Shown here in pieces: positions 29,251-38,682 of a DNA stretch of 45,611 nt (within the stretch, counting starts at the first letter, position 1; each line of letters opens with the position of its first letter). The translations under genes and the position numbers were made by a program. Origin of the DNA: Spirochaetales bacterium Spiro_10 (lineage in GTDB: Bacteria > Spirochaetota > Spirochaetia > Treponematales > Treponemataceae); contig LVBL01000029.1 of assembly GCA_001604405.1 (NCBI GenBank), positions 1 to 45,611 on the forward strand. Direction: 5' to 3'. Below the pieces are notes generated by a model. That model was not told where the DNA came from, did no database searches, and saw only the letters and a program-made list of their open reading frames with translations.

Positions 29251-30281
29251 GATTCAATCTTTCCGACCTTCGCGTCAATTTCGATTCGCTCGCCGAAAGG
29301 CTCCGCGAAAACGCGAGAACGGTCATACTGACCGGGATAACCGTGCTTCTGCTGACGGTATCCGCCTGCGCCGTCGTGTTCTTCCTCTCCCTTCGGGGAA
29401 GCGAGCAGGTCATGGTTCCCGACGTCCGCGGAAAGGACCTCGCGGTCGCCATGCTCGAGATGCAGGCGAAGGAACTCTATCCGCGGGTACAGCTCAAGTA
29501 TTCCGACAAGGTCGACGATCGCGGAACGGTGCTCGAGCAGAGTCCGTCGCCGGGATCGATCGTCAAGGCGGGACGGAGGATCAACGTGACCGTCAGCCGG
29601 GGAATCATCATGGACCGCGTCGAGAACTACGTCGGACAGAGCATCGACGACGTCAGGATCAGCCTGCAGGCGATGTTCACCTCCACGAACACGCCGCTCA
29701 TCGTCATAACGGAGCCCCCGCTTCCCCGCTTCAGCGCGGCTCCGGCGGGCACCGTCCTCGAGCAGAATCCCCCTCCCGACACGCCGATAACCGGTCCGTT
29801 CAAGCTCGACCTCGTCGTGAGCAAGGGACCCGAGAACGACAGGACGAGCGTGCCCAACATCGTCGGCCTCTCGATTCCCGCGGCCCTCGCCGAGATCGGG
29901 AAAGCCCAGGTCGTCTTCGATTTCACCTCGCGCCAGCCCGAAGGATCAGAGCGGGCGGGAACTGTCGTCTCGCAAATGCCGGCCGGAAACTCGCAGGTAA
30001 CGAGCTACTCGCGCGTCTCCACCGTCATGGCCATGCCGGTGCAGTCGTCAGACGGGCTCGTGTACGGCATCTTCCAGGAAACCCTGCCCGAATACCCCTA
30101 TCCCTTTACCATCAAGCTGTCGGCCATAGCGCCGACGGGAGAGCGCACGCTCCTCGTTTCCCTCAAGCACCCCGGAGGCCCGTTCTCGGTTCCGTACGCG
30201 GTGGCGGAGGGTACCGTCCTTTCGCTCACGATCCTGAACAAGGAAGTCGGCACCTACGAGATCCGTGCCCAGAACGAGTAA
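29247..30281 (+). CDS. membrane-anchored PASTA-domain protein
   Basis: A 344-residue protein with a short cytoplasmic N terminus, one membrane helix (about residues 27-50) and an external part with three PASTA domains. These open at VPDVRGKDLAVAMLEM, at VENYVGQSIDDVRISLQ and at VPNIVGLSIPAALAEI, and contain the typical GTVLEQSPSPGS and GTVVSQMPAGN turns. The last 70 residues are a separate beta-rich piece. PASTA domains usually sense peptidoglycan fragments on Ser/Thr kinases or PBPs; here no kinase or PBP domain is attached. It is translationally coupled to fmt and followed by a strong terminator. Confidence 0.9.
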   Translation: MRFNLSDLRVNFDSLAERLRENARTVILTGITVLLLTVSACAVVFFLSLRGSEQVMVPDVRGKDLAVAMLEMQAKELYPRVQLKYSDKVDDRGTVLEQSPSPGSIVKAGRRINVTVSRGIIMDRVENYVGQSIDDVRISLQAMFTSTNTPLIVITEPPLPRFSAAPAGTVLEQNPPPDTPITGPFKLDLVVSKGPENDRTSVPNIVGLSIPAALAEIGKAQVVFDFTSRQPEGSERAGTVVSQMPAGNSQVTSYSRVSTVMAMPVQSSDGLVYGIFQETLPEYPYPFTIKLSAIAPTGERTLLVSLKHPGGPFSVPYAVAEGTVLSLTILNKEVGTYEIRAQNE

Positions 30282-30345
30282 ATAGCGATACGTCACGGCC
30301 GCATCGGTCCCGCGCGCAATCTCGCGGACGACAAAAGGCCCCAAT

Positions 30346-30385
30346 AAAAAAAAGCGGACACCCCTCGGGGCGCCCGCTTTTTTTT
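30346..30385. terminator. bidirectional terminator between the PASTA and nhaC genes
   Basis: A8-GCGG and CCGC-T8 flank an inner CCCC/GGGG stem with two mismatches. The A and T runs let it serve both converging genes. Confidence 0.88.
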
Positions 30386-30433
30386 GTGCCACGTCGCCCG
30401 GGCGAACCGCCCGAGCGGCGAACGGCCGTCCGC

Positions 30434-32053
30434 CTACTTTTTCTTCGCGTATACCATCGGAAGCACGAACATCCCGCCTACGAACACGACGAGGGCCGCG
30501 ATCCAGCCGGCGAGGTCGCTGAGGAAAAGCCCCCCGGCGGCGAAACCGACGAGGCTCGCCGCGGCGACGAAGAGGGCGTAGGGCAGCTGCGTCGAGACGT
30601 GCTCGAGATGCGGGCAGCCCGCGCCGGTAGAAGAAAGTATCGTCGTGTCCGATATGGGAGAGGCGTGATCGCCGAAGACCGCGCCCGAAAGGACCGCCGC
30701 GACGCTGATCATCGAGGCGTTCACGAGAGCGCCTCCCGCGAGTCCGCGCGCCTGCGCGAGCGCGACGACGATCGGCATCACGATGGGAATCATGATCGTG
30801 AAGGTTCCCCAGCTCGTGCCCGTCGAGAAGGAGATGACGGCCGAAAGAACGAAGACGACCACGGGCAGGGCCCACACGGGGAAGCCGCCGTCCACGACGA
30901 CCTCGGAGAGGTACTTCGCGAGCCCGAGACCGCCGTCGGCGGGAGAGGACTTGATGACCCCACCGATCGTCCAGGCCATCGTGAGCACGATGAGCGCCGG
31001 GACCATCGAGCCGATACCGTCCTTGAGGGCCTCCGAGGCGCTCTTCACGGTGAGCAACCGCCGGGCCAGGTAATACACGTAGGTGATGACGAGGGTGAAA
31101 ACCGCGGAATAGAAAAGGGCCACCGAGGCGTCCGTGTCGTTGAACGCGCGCGCGAGCGGGATCGACGCGAAGGCCTCGCCGAGCGTCTTTACCGACTCCC
31201 CGTCGACGGCTCCGAGCCAGGTCGTGAGCGGGAAGAAAACGAGCGCGGTCACGATGAGCGTGATTATGGGAAAGACCATGTCAAGCGCGCGGGCGCGCGG
31301 GTTCTCGACATGTTCGACCTCGCCGGGCGCGGCTCCGTACTTGTCGGCGCTCCACAGCGGCCCGCCTGATTCGGCAAGGCGCTCGGAGGCGGCCATCGGC
31401 CCGAAGTTGCGGTTCGTGAGGGCCACGACGACGACCATGACGAGGGTGAGCAGGGCGTAGAGATTGTACGGTATCGATCGGATGAAGAACTCGAATTCGG
31501 TGACGCCGAGCTCGCCGAACTTGTCGGAGCCCTTGACGACGGACATCACCGTGACGACCCAGCTCGACACGGGCGCGATGATGCACACGGGGGCCGCCGT
31601 GGAGTCCAGGATGTAGGCGAGCTTCGCGCGCGAGACGCGGTGCTTGTCGGTAACCGGGCGCATGATGGTCCCGACGGCGAGGGAGTTGAAGTAGTCGTCG
31701 ATGAATATCAGGAGGCCGAAGAACCAGGCGGTTATCTGCGAGCTTTTGCGCGTCTTCAGGTGTCCGCCCGCCCATACGCCGAGCGCGCTCGACGCGCCGG
31801 TTCGCGAGAGCATGCCGACGAGACCTCCGAGCAGGGCGCAGAAGAGGAATATGCGGATATTCCAGCCGTCGTTGAGGGCGGAGGCGAGCAGGTCGGTCGT
31901 CTTGATCAGGGCGACGGCGGGATTCCCCCCGGCCACGATGAGGACGCCGGAAACGATTCCGAGAAACAGCGAGACGATGACATCCTTGGTCAAAAACGCG
32001 AGGGCGATGGTGAGAAGGGGCGGTATGAGACCCCATGCGCCGAAATGTTCCAT
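30434..32053 (-). CDS. nhaC: NhaC-family Na+/H+ antiporter
   Basis: A 539-residue inner-membrane antiporter with about twelve hydrophobic segments. Family features include LLIFIDDYFNSLAVGTIMRP with the paired aspartates, AYILDSTAAPVCIIAPVSSW, FSTGTSWGTFTIMIP and AVFGDHASPISDTTILSS, the NhaC/malate-lactate antiporter signature. It exchanges Na+ for H+ and so would work with the sodium- or proton-pumping Rnf complex encoded nearby. The ATG at 32053 has AAGGAG nine bases upstream. Substrate specificity (Na+ alone or an organic acid) cannot be decided from sequence. Confidence 0.88.
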   Translation of the reverse strand: MEHFGAWGLIPPLLTIALAFLTKDVIVSLFLGIVSGVLIVAGGNPAVALIKTTDLLASALNDGWNIRIFLFCALLGGLVGMLSRTGASSALGVWAGGHLKTRKSSQITAWFFGLLIFIDDYFNSLAVGTIMRPVTDKHRVSRAKLAYILDSTAAPVCIIAPVSSWVVTVMSVVKGSDKFGELGVTEFEFFIRSIPYNLYALLTLVMVVVVALTNRNFGPMAASERLAESGGPLWSADKYGAAPGEVEHVENPRARALDMVFPIITLIVTALVFFPLTTWLGAVDGESVKTLGEAFASIPLARAFNDTDASVALFYSAVFTLVITYVYYLARRLLTVKSASEALKDGIGSMVPALIVLTMAWTIGGVIKSSPADGGLGLAKYLSEVVVDGGFPVWALPVVVFVLSAVISFSTGTSWGTFTIMIPIVMPIVVALAQARGLAGGALVNASMISVAAVLSGAVFGDHASPISDTTILSSTGAGCPHLEHVSTQLPYALFVAAASLVGFAAGGLFLSDLAGWIAALVVFVGGMFVLPMVYAKKK

Positions 32054-32162
32054 CCTGAAGCACTCCTTGGGAAACCCGCCGGGCGGGCGACTTGAACCGA
32101 CTCATTGTAACCCGGAAAACCGCGCTTCTCAATAAATTTCGCGTCCCTCGCGCGCCGACTCT

Positions 32163-32191
32163 TCCAGCGAAGGCCCTTTTGCGGTATCCTC
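32163..32191 (+). promoter_or_regulatory. putative promoter of aroDE-rpiA
   Basis: TTCCAG (32163-32168), 17 bp, TATCCT (32186-32191). The -10 ends seven bases before the aroDE ATG with no ribosome site between. Confidence 0.45.
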
Positions 32192-32198
32192 ATCGTCA

Positions 32199-33695
32199 AT
32201 GGAAACTAAGGTATGCCTTGTATTGACGGCCCCGACGCTCAGGGAGGATCTCGCCCTGGTCGAACTGTACCGTAAATGGATAGACATCGCGGAACTCAGG
32301 GTTGACTGCCTGTCGCCCGAGGAACGCCTCAACTTCCGGCGATTCCCGGAGATGGCGGGCCTGCCCTGCATCCTCACCATCAGGCGGAGGTCGGACGGCG
32401 GCCAGTTCCTCGAGGGAGAGGGCTCGCGGACGGCGATGCTCGCGCGCGGACTTGCCTTCGCGGACATCAATCCGGCCAAAAACTTCGCGTATATCGATCT
32501 CGAGGAGGACCTCCAGGTCCCGAGCGTGGAGGAGGCGGCGCGCGCCTTCGGGACGCGCATCATACGGAGCGTCCACAACATGACAGGCCCCGAGCCCGAC
32601 ATCCGGTCGCGCGTGCAAAAACTGCGCAGGACGAAAGACGAGATCGCGAAGATAGCTTTCATGCCGCGCGGACTCGGGGACGTAACCCGCCTCTTCCAGG
32701 AGGCGAAGCAGTGCGCCGGCGAGGAATACATACTCATCGCCATGGGACCGTACGGCCTGCCCTCCCGCGTGCTCTCCCCCATTCTCGGATCGTCGATCTG
32801 TTTCGTCTCGAGCGAGGAATCCATCCGGAGCCAGGGGGGGACGGGCAACGCCCTCGGGCACCTCGACCCGATAACGATCAACGAGATCTACAACATCCGG
32901 GGCTTGTCGGCCGCGACCAGGGTTTTCGGCGTGACCGGCAGCCCGCTCACCTCGACCTCGAGCCCGATCATCCACAACAAGGGCTACCGCAAGCAGGGCA
33001 TAGACGCCGTGTACTTGCCGATACGCGCGGACACGATAGAGGAAGCCCTTGAGTTCGCGGACGCGACGGGGATCAACGGCCTCTCGGTAACCTTCCCCTT
33101 CAAGGAATCGGTACTGCCGAACCTTGACGAGATATCGGCGCAAACCGGGGAGATCGGGGCGTGCAACACGATCGTCAGGAACGGCGACGGCTGGAACGGC
33201 TACAACACGGACGCGCCCGGCTTCTCGCGCGCCCTGCTCGGATTCCTCGGACGGAAGGACCTCAAGCGGCTCCGCGTGTCGATCATCGGGGCGGGAGGCG
33301 CGGCGCGCGCGGTGACGCACGCGGTTCGCGAGCTCGGGGGCAAGGCGTGCGTCTTCAACCGGACGACCGACAAGGCGCGCGAACTCGCGACGAAGTACAA
33401 CTTCAAGTGGGCCTCGCTCGACGCGGGAAACCGCATCCTGCTCGAAAGCTACTCGGACGTCATCATCCAGACGACCAACGTCGGCATGGCGCCCGACACC
33501 GACCACGATCCGATCGATTTTTACTCGTTCAACGGCCACGAGGCCGTGTACGACGTCATCTACCATCCGGAGCGCACCAGGATGCTCCGCCGCGCGGAGA
33601 AAGCCGGATGCAGGGTCTGCAACGGATACACCATGCTGCAATACCAGGCGTACCTGCAGTATCGCCTGTTCACGGGAGCCGAATATGACGAATGA
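32199..33695 (+). CDS. aroDE: bifunctional type I 3-dehydroquinate dehydratase / shikimate dehydrogenase
   Basis: A 498-residue fusion catalysing two successive steps of the shikimate pathway. Residues 1 to about 225 are a type I dehydroquinase with ELRVDCL, the catalytic histidine in RSVHNM and the Schiff-base lysine in EIAKIAFMP. Residues about 235-498 are shikimate dehydrogenase with FGVTGSPLTSTSSPIIHN, catalytic lysine in VTFPFKESV, the NADP motif IIGAGGAARAV and NRTTDKA. The same fusion is known from plants, chlamydiae and some spirochaetes. The gene overlaps rpiA by 11 bases. There is no ribosome site, and a promoter ends seven bases before the start. Confidence 0.95.
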   Translation: METKVCLVLTAPTLREDLALVELYRKWIDIAELRVDCLSPEERLNFRRFPEMAGLPCILTIRRRSDGGQFLEGEGSRTAMLARGLAFADINPAKNFAYIDLEEDLQVPSVEEAARAFGTRIIRSVHNMTGPEPDIRSRVQKLRRTKDEIAKIAFMPRGLGDVTRLFQEAKQCAGEEYILIAMGPYGLPSRVLSPILGSSICFVSSEESIRSQGGTGNALGHLDPITINEIYNIRGLSAATRVFGVTGSPLTSTSSPIIHNKGYRKQGIDAVYLPIRADTIEEALEFADATGINGLSVTFPFKESVLPNLDEISAQTGEIGACNTIVRNGDGWNGYNTDAPGFSRALLGFLGRKDLKRLRVSIIGAGGAARAVTHAVRELGGKACVFNRTTDKARELATKYNFKWASLDAGNRILLESYSDVIIQTTNVGMAPDTDHDPIDFYSFNGHEAVYDVIYHPERTRMLRRAEKAGCRVCNGYTMLQYQAYLQYRLFTGAEYDE

Positions 33696-34431
33696 ACCGC
33701 TGTCCCCCGCCGACCAGAAAAAACTCGCGGCCCGTTTCGCGATCGACGACCTCGTCGCCCGGGGGGAGATCGCGAACGGCATGAAACTCGGCCTCGGCAC
33801 GGGATCCACCGCCATGCCCGCCGTCGCGCGCCTCGCGGAGCTTCTCCGTTCGGGGTCGCTCTCCGGAATCCGCGCCGTCGCCACGAGCTTCCAGACGACG
33901 ATCGCCTGCGAGGAGCTCGGAATACCCGTCTTCTCGCTCAACTCCCGGGAGATAGGCGGATGCCTCGACCTCGCCATAGACGGGGCCGACGAGATCACGC
34001 CCGACAAGCGGCTCATCAAGGGAGGGGGCGCGGCCCTGTTGCTGGAAAAGATCGTCGCCTACAACGCGGCGAGATTCGTCATCGTCGCGGACGCCTCGAA
34101 GGCCGTCCCGTCGATCGGCGTGAAGTTCCCCCTGCCCGTCGAGGTGGTCGCCGAGGCGCGCGTCAGCGCGACGCGCTCGCTCGAGCGGCTCGGCGCCGAG
34201 GTCCGCCTGCGCGAGGGCGTCAGGAAGGCGGGCCCCGTCGTCACGGACAACGGCAACCTCATACTCGACTGTCTCTGGAAGCCGGGCACTGCGGGCGCGC
34301 GGCCCTTCGACCCGGACGAGATGGAATCGCTCATCAACGCCGTCGCCGGCGTCGTCGAGAACGGTCTCTTTACCCGCAACGTCCCCGCGGTCTACATCGC
34401 GCGGGCCGACGGCTCGGTCGACCGCCGCTAA
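33685..34431 (+). CDS. rpiA: ribose-5-phosphate isomerase A
   Basis: A 248-residue enzyme interconverting ribulose-5-phosphate and ribose-5-phosphate in the pentose phosphate pathway. It has the phosphate loop GLGTGSTAMPAV, the catalytic segment DLAIDGADEITPD, IKGGGAALLLEKIVA and VVTDNGNLILDC. It overlaps the end of aroDE by 11 bases and so is co-transcribed; both feed aromatic and nucleotide precursor supply. A run of 19-bp repeats begins six bases after its stop. Confidence 0.96.
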   Translation: MTNEPLSPADQKKLAARFAIDDLVARGEIANGMKLGLGTGSTAMPAVARLAELLRSGSLSGIRAVATSFQTTIACEELGIPVFSLNSREIGGCLDLAIDGADEITPDKRLIKGGGAALLLEKIVAYNAARFVIVADASKAVPSIGVKFPLPVEVVAEARVSATRSLERLGAEVRLREGVRKAGPVVTDNGNLILDCLWKPGTAGARPFDPDEMESLINAVAGVVENGLFTRNVPAVYIARADGSVDRR

Positions 34432-34436
34432 ACCCC

Positions 34437-34548
34437 GGCAATCAGGCCGCCACGCGGATTTCAGGCCGCCACGCGAATTTCAGGCCGCATCGCGGCAATC
34501 AGGCCGCCACGCGGATTTCAGGCGCGCCACGCGGCAATCAGACGCGCC
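34437..34548. repeat. tandem array of 19-bp repeats between rpiA and era
   Basis: Five full units start at 34437, 34456, 34475, 34494 and 34513, and a partial sixth starts at 34533. The consensus is GGATTTCAGGCCGCCACGC, with GGCAATC alternating with GGATTTC at the unit start. The array fills the whole gap between the converging genes and shows no terminator. Confidence 0.9.
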
Positions 34549-34552
34549 GGTG

Positions 34553-35497
34553 TCAGCGGCCGGTCAGGCGGCCCAGAAGGGGATCCTTCTGCCGCCAGTT
34601 GTGGTTCACCTTCACCTGCAAGTCGAGATTCACGCGATAGTCGAACAGCTTGTTGAGGTCGCGAACGGCCTCGAGGCGGATCTTCTTGATCATCGACGCG
34701 CCCTTGCCTATCACCATCGACTTCTGGCTTTCCCGCTCCACGACGAGGAAGGCGCGCGCCCAGAGTTCCTTGCCGCCCTTTTTCATCTCGAGGTCCGCTA
34801 TCTCGACGTAGATCGCGTGGGGGATCTCCTCCCTCGTGTTGAGGATCGCCTTCTCGCGGATCACCTCGGCTATCCGGAAATCGACGGCCTGGTCGGTATA
34901 GTATTCCTCGGGGTACATGGCCTGTCCCGCGGGCGCGAGGTCCATGAGGCGCGTCAGCAGGGCGTCGACGTTGGCGTCGGTCTTCGCGGATATCTCGAAC
35001 ACGCGGTCCGCGCCCAGACCCGGCAGGGCCACGGAAAGAAAGGTGCGGACCGAGGCGGGTCTCGCCTCGGCGAGGTCGGTCTTGTTGATGGCCACGACGA
35101 CCCGGTCCAGGTGAGGCGCGAGCAGTTCCGCTATCAGCGTCTCCTCGCGTCCGGCCTCGCGCGTCGAGTCCACGAGATACAGGAGGAGATCGGACTCGCC
35201 GAGCCGGTCGCGCGCGAGCGCCTTGAGCCTGATGTTGAGCTTCTTGTCCGATTCGTGGTAGCCGGGCGTGTCGACGAAGACGAGCTGTCCGCGCTCCGCG
35301 TTCACGATGCCGCGAATCGCGTTTCTCGTCGTTTGCGGCACGGGAGAGACGATCGAGACCTTCTCGCCGCAGGCCGCGTTGAGAAAGGTGGACTTTCCGG
35401 CCGAAGGCCGGCCTATTATGGCGACGACGGCGGACTTTTTCAGTCCGCCGCCCGCGTTGTCGTTTCCAGGTATCGAAGTATCGGTGGTTTCCGGCAT
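34553..35497 (-). CDS. era: GTPase Era
   Basis: A 314-residue GTPase that binds 16S rRNA and aids small-subunit assembly. G motifs: G1 IGRPSAGKST, G3 VFVDTPGY, G4 INKTDLA, G5 EISAKTDANV. The C-terminal KH domain has VIGKGASMIKKIRLEAVRDL. An N-terminal extension of about 20 residues precedes the G domain. It starts nine bases after the rnfB stop and therefore appears to be the last gene of the rnf transcript, an unusual partner. Its 3' end meets the 19-bp repeat array. Confidence 0.95.
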   Translation of the reverse strand: MPETTDTSIPGNDNAGGGLKKSAVVAIIGRPSAGKSTFLNAACGEKVSIVSPVPQTTRNAIRGIVNAERGQLVFVDTPGYHESDKKLNIRLKALARDRLGESDLLLYLVDSTREAGREETLIAELLAPHLDRVVVAINKTDLAEARPASVRTFLSVALPGLGADRVFEISAKTDANVDALLTRLMDLAPAGQAMYPEEYYTDQAVDFRIAEVIREKAILNTREEIPHAIYVEIADLEMKKGGKELWARAFLVVERESQKSMVIGKGASMIKKIRLEAVRDLNKLFDYRVNLDLQVKVNHNWRQKDPLLGRLTGR

Positions 35498-35506
35498 TCC
35501 GCCAGA

Positions 35507-36322
35507 CTACCCCACCGTGACGGTTGTTTCAAGCAAGGCGAGCACCTTCGTGGGACAATTCCTCACGCATTCGCCGCAGGAGTCGCAGACGGAGTAATCC
35601 ACGACGGGAATTCCGTTCGTCACCTTGATGCACGCCTTGGGGCAAACCTTCTCGCACTTGCCGCACTTGATACAGCCGACCTTGCAGTCCTTGATGACCT
35701 GGGCCTTGCGCGTGTTGCGGTTCGAACACAGGGCCACCGCGCCCTTCCGCTCCGTCGGAAAGAGGGAGAGTATGCTTTGAGGACATTTGGCGACGCATAT
35801 GCCGCAACCCGTGCACTTGGCGTAATCGACGTGCGGAATGCCGTCTTCGAGGACGTGTATCGCGTCGAATGGGCAGGAAACCTCGCAGTCGCCGAGCCCG
35901 ATACAGCCCCAGTCGCAGAGCTTCGTTCCGTTGACGGAAAGCTTCGCCGCCTGGCAGGTCTTGACCCCTACGTACTCGGCCTTCGGTTTGCATTTGTCGT
36001 TCGCCCCCTGGCAGAGGAGGACGACCGCTTTCGTTTCCGCGGAGGCCTCGACTCCCAGGATGCGCCCGACCTCCGCCGCGACGGCGGCTCCGCCGACGGT
36101 GCACGCGTTCGCCGCGGCATCGCCCCGGGCTATGGCGGCGGCAAGGCCGTCGCAGCCGGGATACCCGCACGCGCCGCAGTTGGCGCCGGGAAGCGCCGCG
36201 CGTACGGCCGCCTCGGTCGGGTCGACATCAACGTGAAAAACCTTCTTGAACACGCCGAGAAGGAACCCGAGCATCGCGGCAAGCGCGAGCGACACGACAA
36301 ACGTATAGATGATGGTCTGCAT
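35507..36322 (-). CDS. rnfB: Rnf complex subunit B (polyferredoxin)
   Basis: A 271-residue iron-sulfur subunit of the ferredoxin:NAD+ oxidoreductase. An N-terminal membrane helix (residues 3-25) is followed by the four-cysteine domain [15 protein letters not shown]. Then come at least four further cluster-binding segments: [40 protein letters not shown] and [12 protein letters not shown]. It takes electrons from reduced ferredoxin at the cytoplasmic face. The ATG at 36322 is chosen for the membrane helix and GGAAGG upstream; the longer frame lies in rnfA. It is the last rnf gene in the order C-D-G-E-A-B. Confidence 0.95.
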   Translation of the reverse strand: MQTIIYTFVVSLALAAMLGFLLGVFKKVFHVDVDPTEAAVRAALPGANCGACGYPGCDGLAAAIARGDAAANACTVGGAAVAAEVGRILGVEASAETKAVVLLCQGANDKCKPKAEYVGVKTCQAAKLSVNGTKLCDWGCIGLGDCEVSCPFDAIHVLEDGIPHVDYAKCTGCGICVAKCPQSILSLFPTERKGAVALCSNRNTRKAQVIKDCKVGCIKCGKCEKVCPKACIKVTNGIPVVDYSVCDSCGECVRNCPTKVLALLETTVTVG

Positions 36323-36333
36323 GGTACCTTCCC

Positions 36334-36912
36334 TTACTTGATGAGCCCGGAGAAACCGCCGAACGCCATTGCGAGCAGGGCGGCCGCCACGAAGAGTATC
36401 GGCGTGCCCCTGAGGAACGCAGGAACCGGCGCGATCTTGATCCTCTCGCGTATGCCCGTAAGGAGCAGGAGCGAAAGGAGGAATCCCGCGGCCACGCCGA
36501 TCGCGTAGACTATCGACTCCGCGAAGGTGTAACCCTTGACGATGACGTCGAAGGTCACCGCGAGGATCGCGCAGTTCGTCGTGATCAGCGCGAGATACAC
36601 GCCCATCGAGCTGTAGAGCGCGGGGGCCGACTTCTTCAGGTAGAACTCCACGAGCTGCACGAGCGAGGCGATGACGAGAATGAACGTCAGTATCTGCAGG
36701 AACTCGAGCTCGAGCGGAACGAGAACGAAATTGTACAGGGGATAGGTGACCGCGGTCGCGAGAACCGTGACGAAGAGCACCGCGGCGCCCATGCCGGTCG
36801 ACTTCTTGACGTCGGTCGACATCCCTATGAACGGGCAGAGCGCGAGAAAGCGCATCAGCACGACGTTCTCGATGAGCATCGCCGAAATGAAAATCTTTGC
36901 GTAGTGTGTCAT
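36334..36912 (-). CDS. rnfA: Rnf complex subunit A
   Basis: A 192-residue integral membrane subunit with six hydrophobic helices; homologous to RnfE/NqrD/NqrE. It carries [19 protein letters not shown] and [12 protein letters not shown], the two cysteine-bearing helices that bind an intramembrane Fe-S cluster in the Rnf/Nqr family. The ATG at 36912 overlaps the rnfE stop (ATGA). Confidence 0.94.
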   Translation of the reverse strand: MTHYAKIFISAMLIENVVLMRFLALCPFIGMSTDVKKSTGMGAAVLFVTVLATAVTYPLYNFVLVPLELEFLQILTFILVIASLVQLVEFYLKKSAPALYSSMGVYLALITTNCAILAVTFDVIVKGYTFAESIVYAIGVAAGFLLSLLLLTGIRERIKIAPVPAFLRGTPILFVAAALLAMAFGGFSGLIK

Positions 36913-37532
36913 GCCTCGCCACCCTTTTTGACGGCCGCGCGGGACGTCGCGCGATGTATCGCGAGTCCGACCGCTATCATCATGCCGAACACGAAGAATC
37001 CCCCGGGGGGATTCGCGAAAAACTTGACTTGGTACCGCTCCGCGAGGACCGCGATCCCGAAGAAGGATCCCGCGCCGAAGAACTCCCGGATGATCGAGAT
37101 GGCCACGAGAACCCAGGTGTAGCCGACGCCCATCCCGAGCGCGTCCGCGAGGCTCTCTCCCACCGTCCTCTTGTACGAGAACGACTCGACGCGCCCCATG
37201 ATGATGCAGTTGACGACGATGAGCGGGATGAAAACGCCCATCGACTTCGACAGGGCCGGCGTATAGGCCTTCATCACGAGGTCGACGATCGTCGTGAATG
37301 CGGCGATGACGATGATGAAGATCGGTATGCGGATCGACGAGGGTATGAGACGCCTGAAGCCGCTGATGATGAGCTCGCTCATGAAAAGGACGAAGGTCAT
37401 CGCGAGTCCCATGCCGATTCCGTTCGCCACCGCGGTGGTGACGGCCAGCGAGGAACACAACCCTATCATGAGCATGAGCAGGGGGTTTTCCTTTAGTATG
37501 CCGTTCGTAAACAGCTGCGCGTATTTGTTCAT
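36909..37532 (-). CDS. rnfE: Rnf complex subunit E
   Basis: A 207-residue membrane subunit, the paralogue of RnfA, with six helices. It contains [18 protein letters not shown] and [16 protein letters not shown], each with the conserved cysteine. The ATG at 37532 ([17 protein letters not shown]) matches the family N terminus and follows AGGAAAGG; the longer frame starts inside the spacer. It is coupled to rnfA and follows rnfG by 10 bases. Confidence 0.94.
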   Translation of the reverse strand: MNKYAQLFTNGILKENPLLMLMIGLCSSLAVTTAVANGIGMGLAMTFVLFMSELIISGFRRLIPSSIRIPIFIIVIAAFTTIVDLVMKAYTPALSKSMGVFIPLIVVNCIIMGRVESFSYKRTVGESLADALGMGVGYTWVLVAISIIREFFGAGSFFGIAVLAERYQVKFFANPPGGFFVFGMMIAVGLAIHRATSRAAVKKGGEA

Positions 37533-37542
37533 TCGCCTTTCC

Positions 37543-38682
37543 TTATTCCTGTTCGGGCAGTTCATTGAGCGAGAACGGCCCGGCGCCCGCAGGAGCCGCC
37601 TTGCCGCCCTTGCCGTCGGCGAGCCAGGCCGCGCCGGAGAGGGCCGCGACCTTCACGATATTGGCGACGCCGAGCGTCGTCACGGTAGCCCCGGAGATCG
37701 AGTCGATTTCGCCCGCGTCCGCTTCCGCTTCAGCGACCGCTCCGCCGGCCCGCACGGTAAAGCGCGCGTCCACGGACATGCCGGCGAATACGCCGTAAAA
37801 CTCCGGGTTCAGCATCTCGTAGCCGTAATTCTTCGAGTCGCTCGTCGCGCTCACGCGCATGCCGGCGAGGGTGCGGTCAGGCCTGACGCCGACTATGAGG
37901 GTCGAGGCCTTGTAGGTCTGTCCGCGCGCCTTGACGGCGACGCCGGCGGTCTTGCCGTCCTTCCTCGCGACCCACGCCGCGTCGAAGACGATCGTCCGCT
38001 CGAGTCCGTTCCCGAGATCGCCGACCGGCTCGAACTCGCAGTCGGGGAAAAGCTCGGCGAGTGCTTTCTCGTCGCCCATCGGCGCGAGCTCGGCGACAAC
38101 GGGGGCCGCTCCCTTCCCGGCGGGCGCGCCGTGCGTGGAGGCGAGGTATTCGCCCGCGGCGTAACCCGCGACGCGCGCTATGAGCGCGACGCCCTTGGAC
38201 GAGATGGTCGCCCCGGATATGGCCTGGATGTCCTTGCCGACGGCGTAGGCGTCGTCGAGGGACTTGCCCGCGAACTGGCCGGCGAAGGGCTCCTCGGAGG
38301 TCTTGGTTCCGAGCCCGGGCGTGTCGGTGTTTTCCATGAACACGAGCGGCCTGAGGGCGCGCTTCATGTCGACGCCGACGAGCAGCGTCGTGCTTTTGTA
38401 GGTCGCGCCGGTGGCCTTGACCACCATGCCGAGCACCCCGTCGCCCTTTTTGGCGAGGAAGGCGCCGTTGAACGCGATCGAGGAGGAGGGGCTCTCAACC
38501 TCGTCGGTGACCTCGACGAAGTCGTCGGCCTCCGGGAAGATGGCGCCGAGGGAGGCGTTGACCTCCGCGCGGGCGGCGGCGGCGATCCTCGGGGCGGTCA
38601 GGATGTAGACGCCGGCGAGGGCGACGCAGGCTATCGCCGCGTAGATCCCGAGCACGAACGAAAGTTTGACCATCGTCTTCAT
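37543..38682 (-). CDS. rnfG: Rnf complex subunit G with two FMN-binding domains
   Basis: A 379-residue subunit, roughly twice the usual 190-210 residues. One N-terminal membrane helix (residues 8-30) is followed by two tandem FMN_bind domains. Each has a KATGATYKSTTLLVGVD- or KARGQTYKASTLIVGVR-like segment and a flavin-attachment motif: AISGATISSKG near residue 155 and SISGATVTTLG near residue 330. In normal RnfG a single FMN is bound covalently to the threonine on the outer face; this protein may carry two. The frame is open with normal codon use, so it is not a sequencing fusion. It overlaps rnfD by ATGA and starts behind GGAGG. Confidence 0.93.
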   Translation of the reverse strand: MKTMVKLSFVLGIYAAIACVALAGVYILTAPRIAAAARAEVNASLGAIFPEADDFVEVTDEVESPSSSIAFNGAFLAKKGDGVLGMVVKATGATYKSTTLLVGVDMKRALRPLVFMENTDTPGLGTKTSEEPFAGQFAGKSLDDAYAVGKDIQAISGATISSKGVALIARVAGYAAGEYLASTHGAPAGKGAAPVVAELAPMGDEKALAELFPDCEFEPVGDLGNGLERTIVFDAAWVARKDGKTAGVAVKARGQTYKASTLIVGVRPDRTLAGMRVSATSDSKNYGYEMLNPEFYGVFAGMSVDARFTVRAGGAVAEAEADAGEIDSISGATVTTLGVANIVKVAALSGAAWLADGKGGKAAPAGAGPFSLNELPEQE

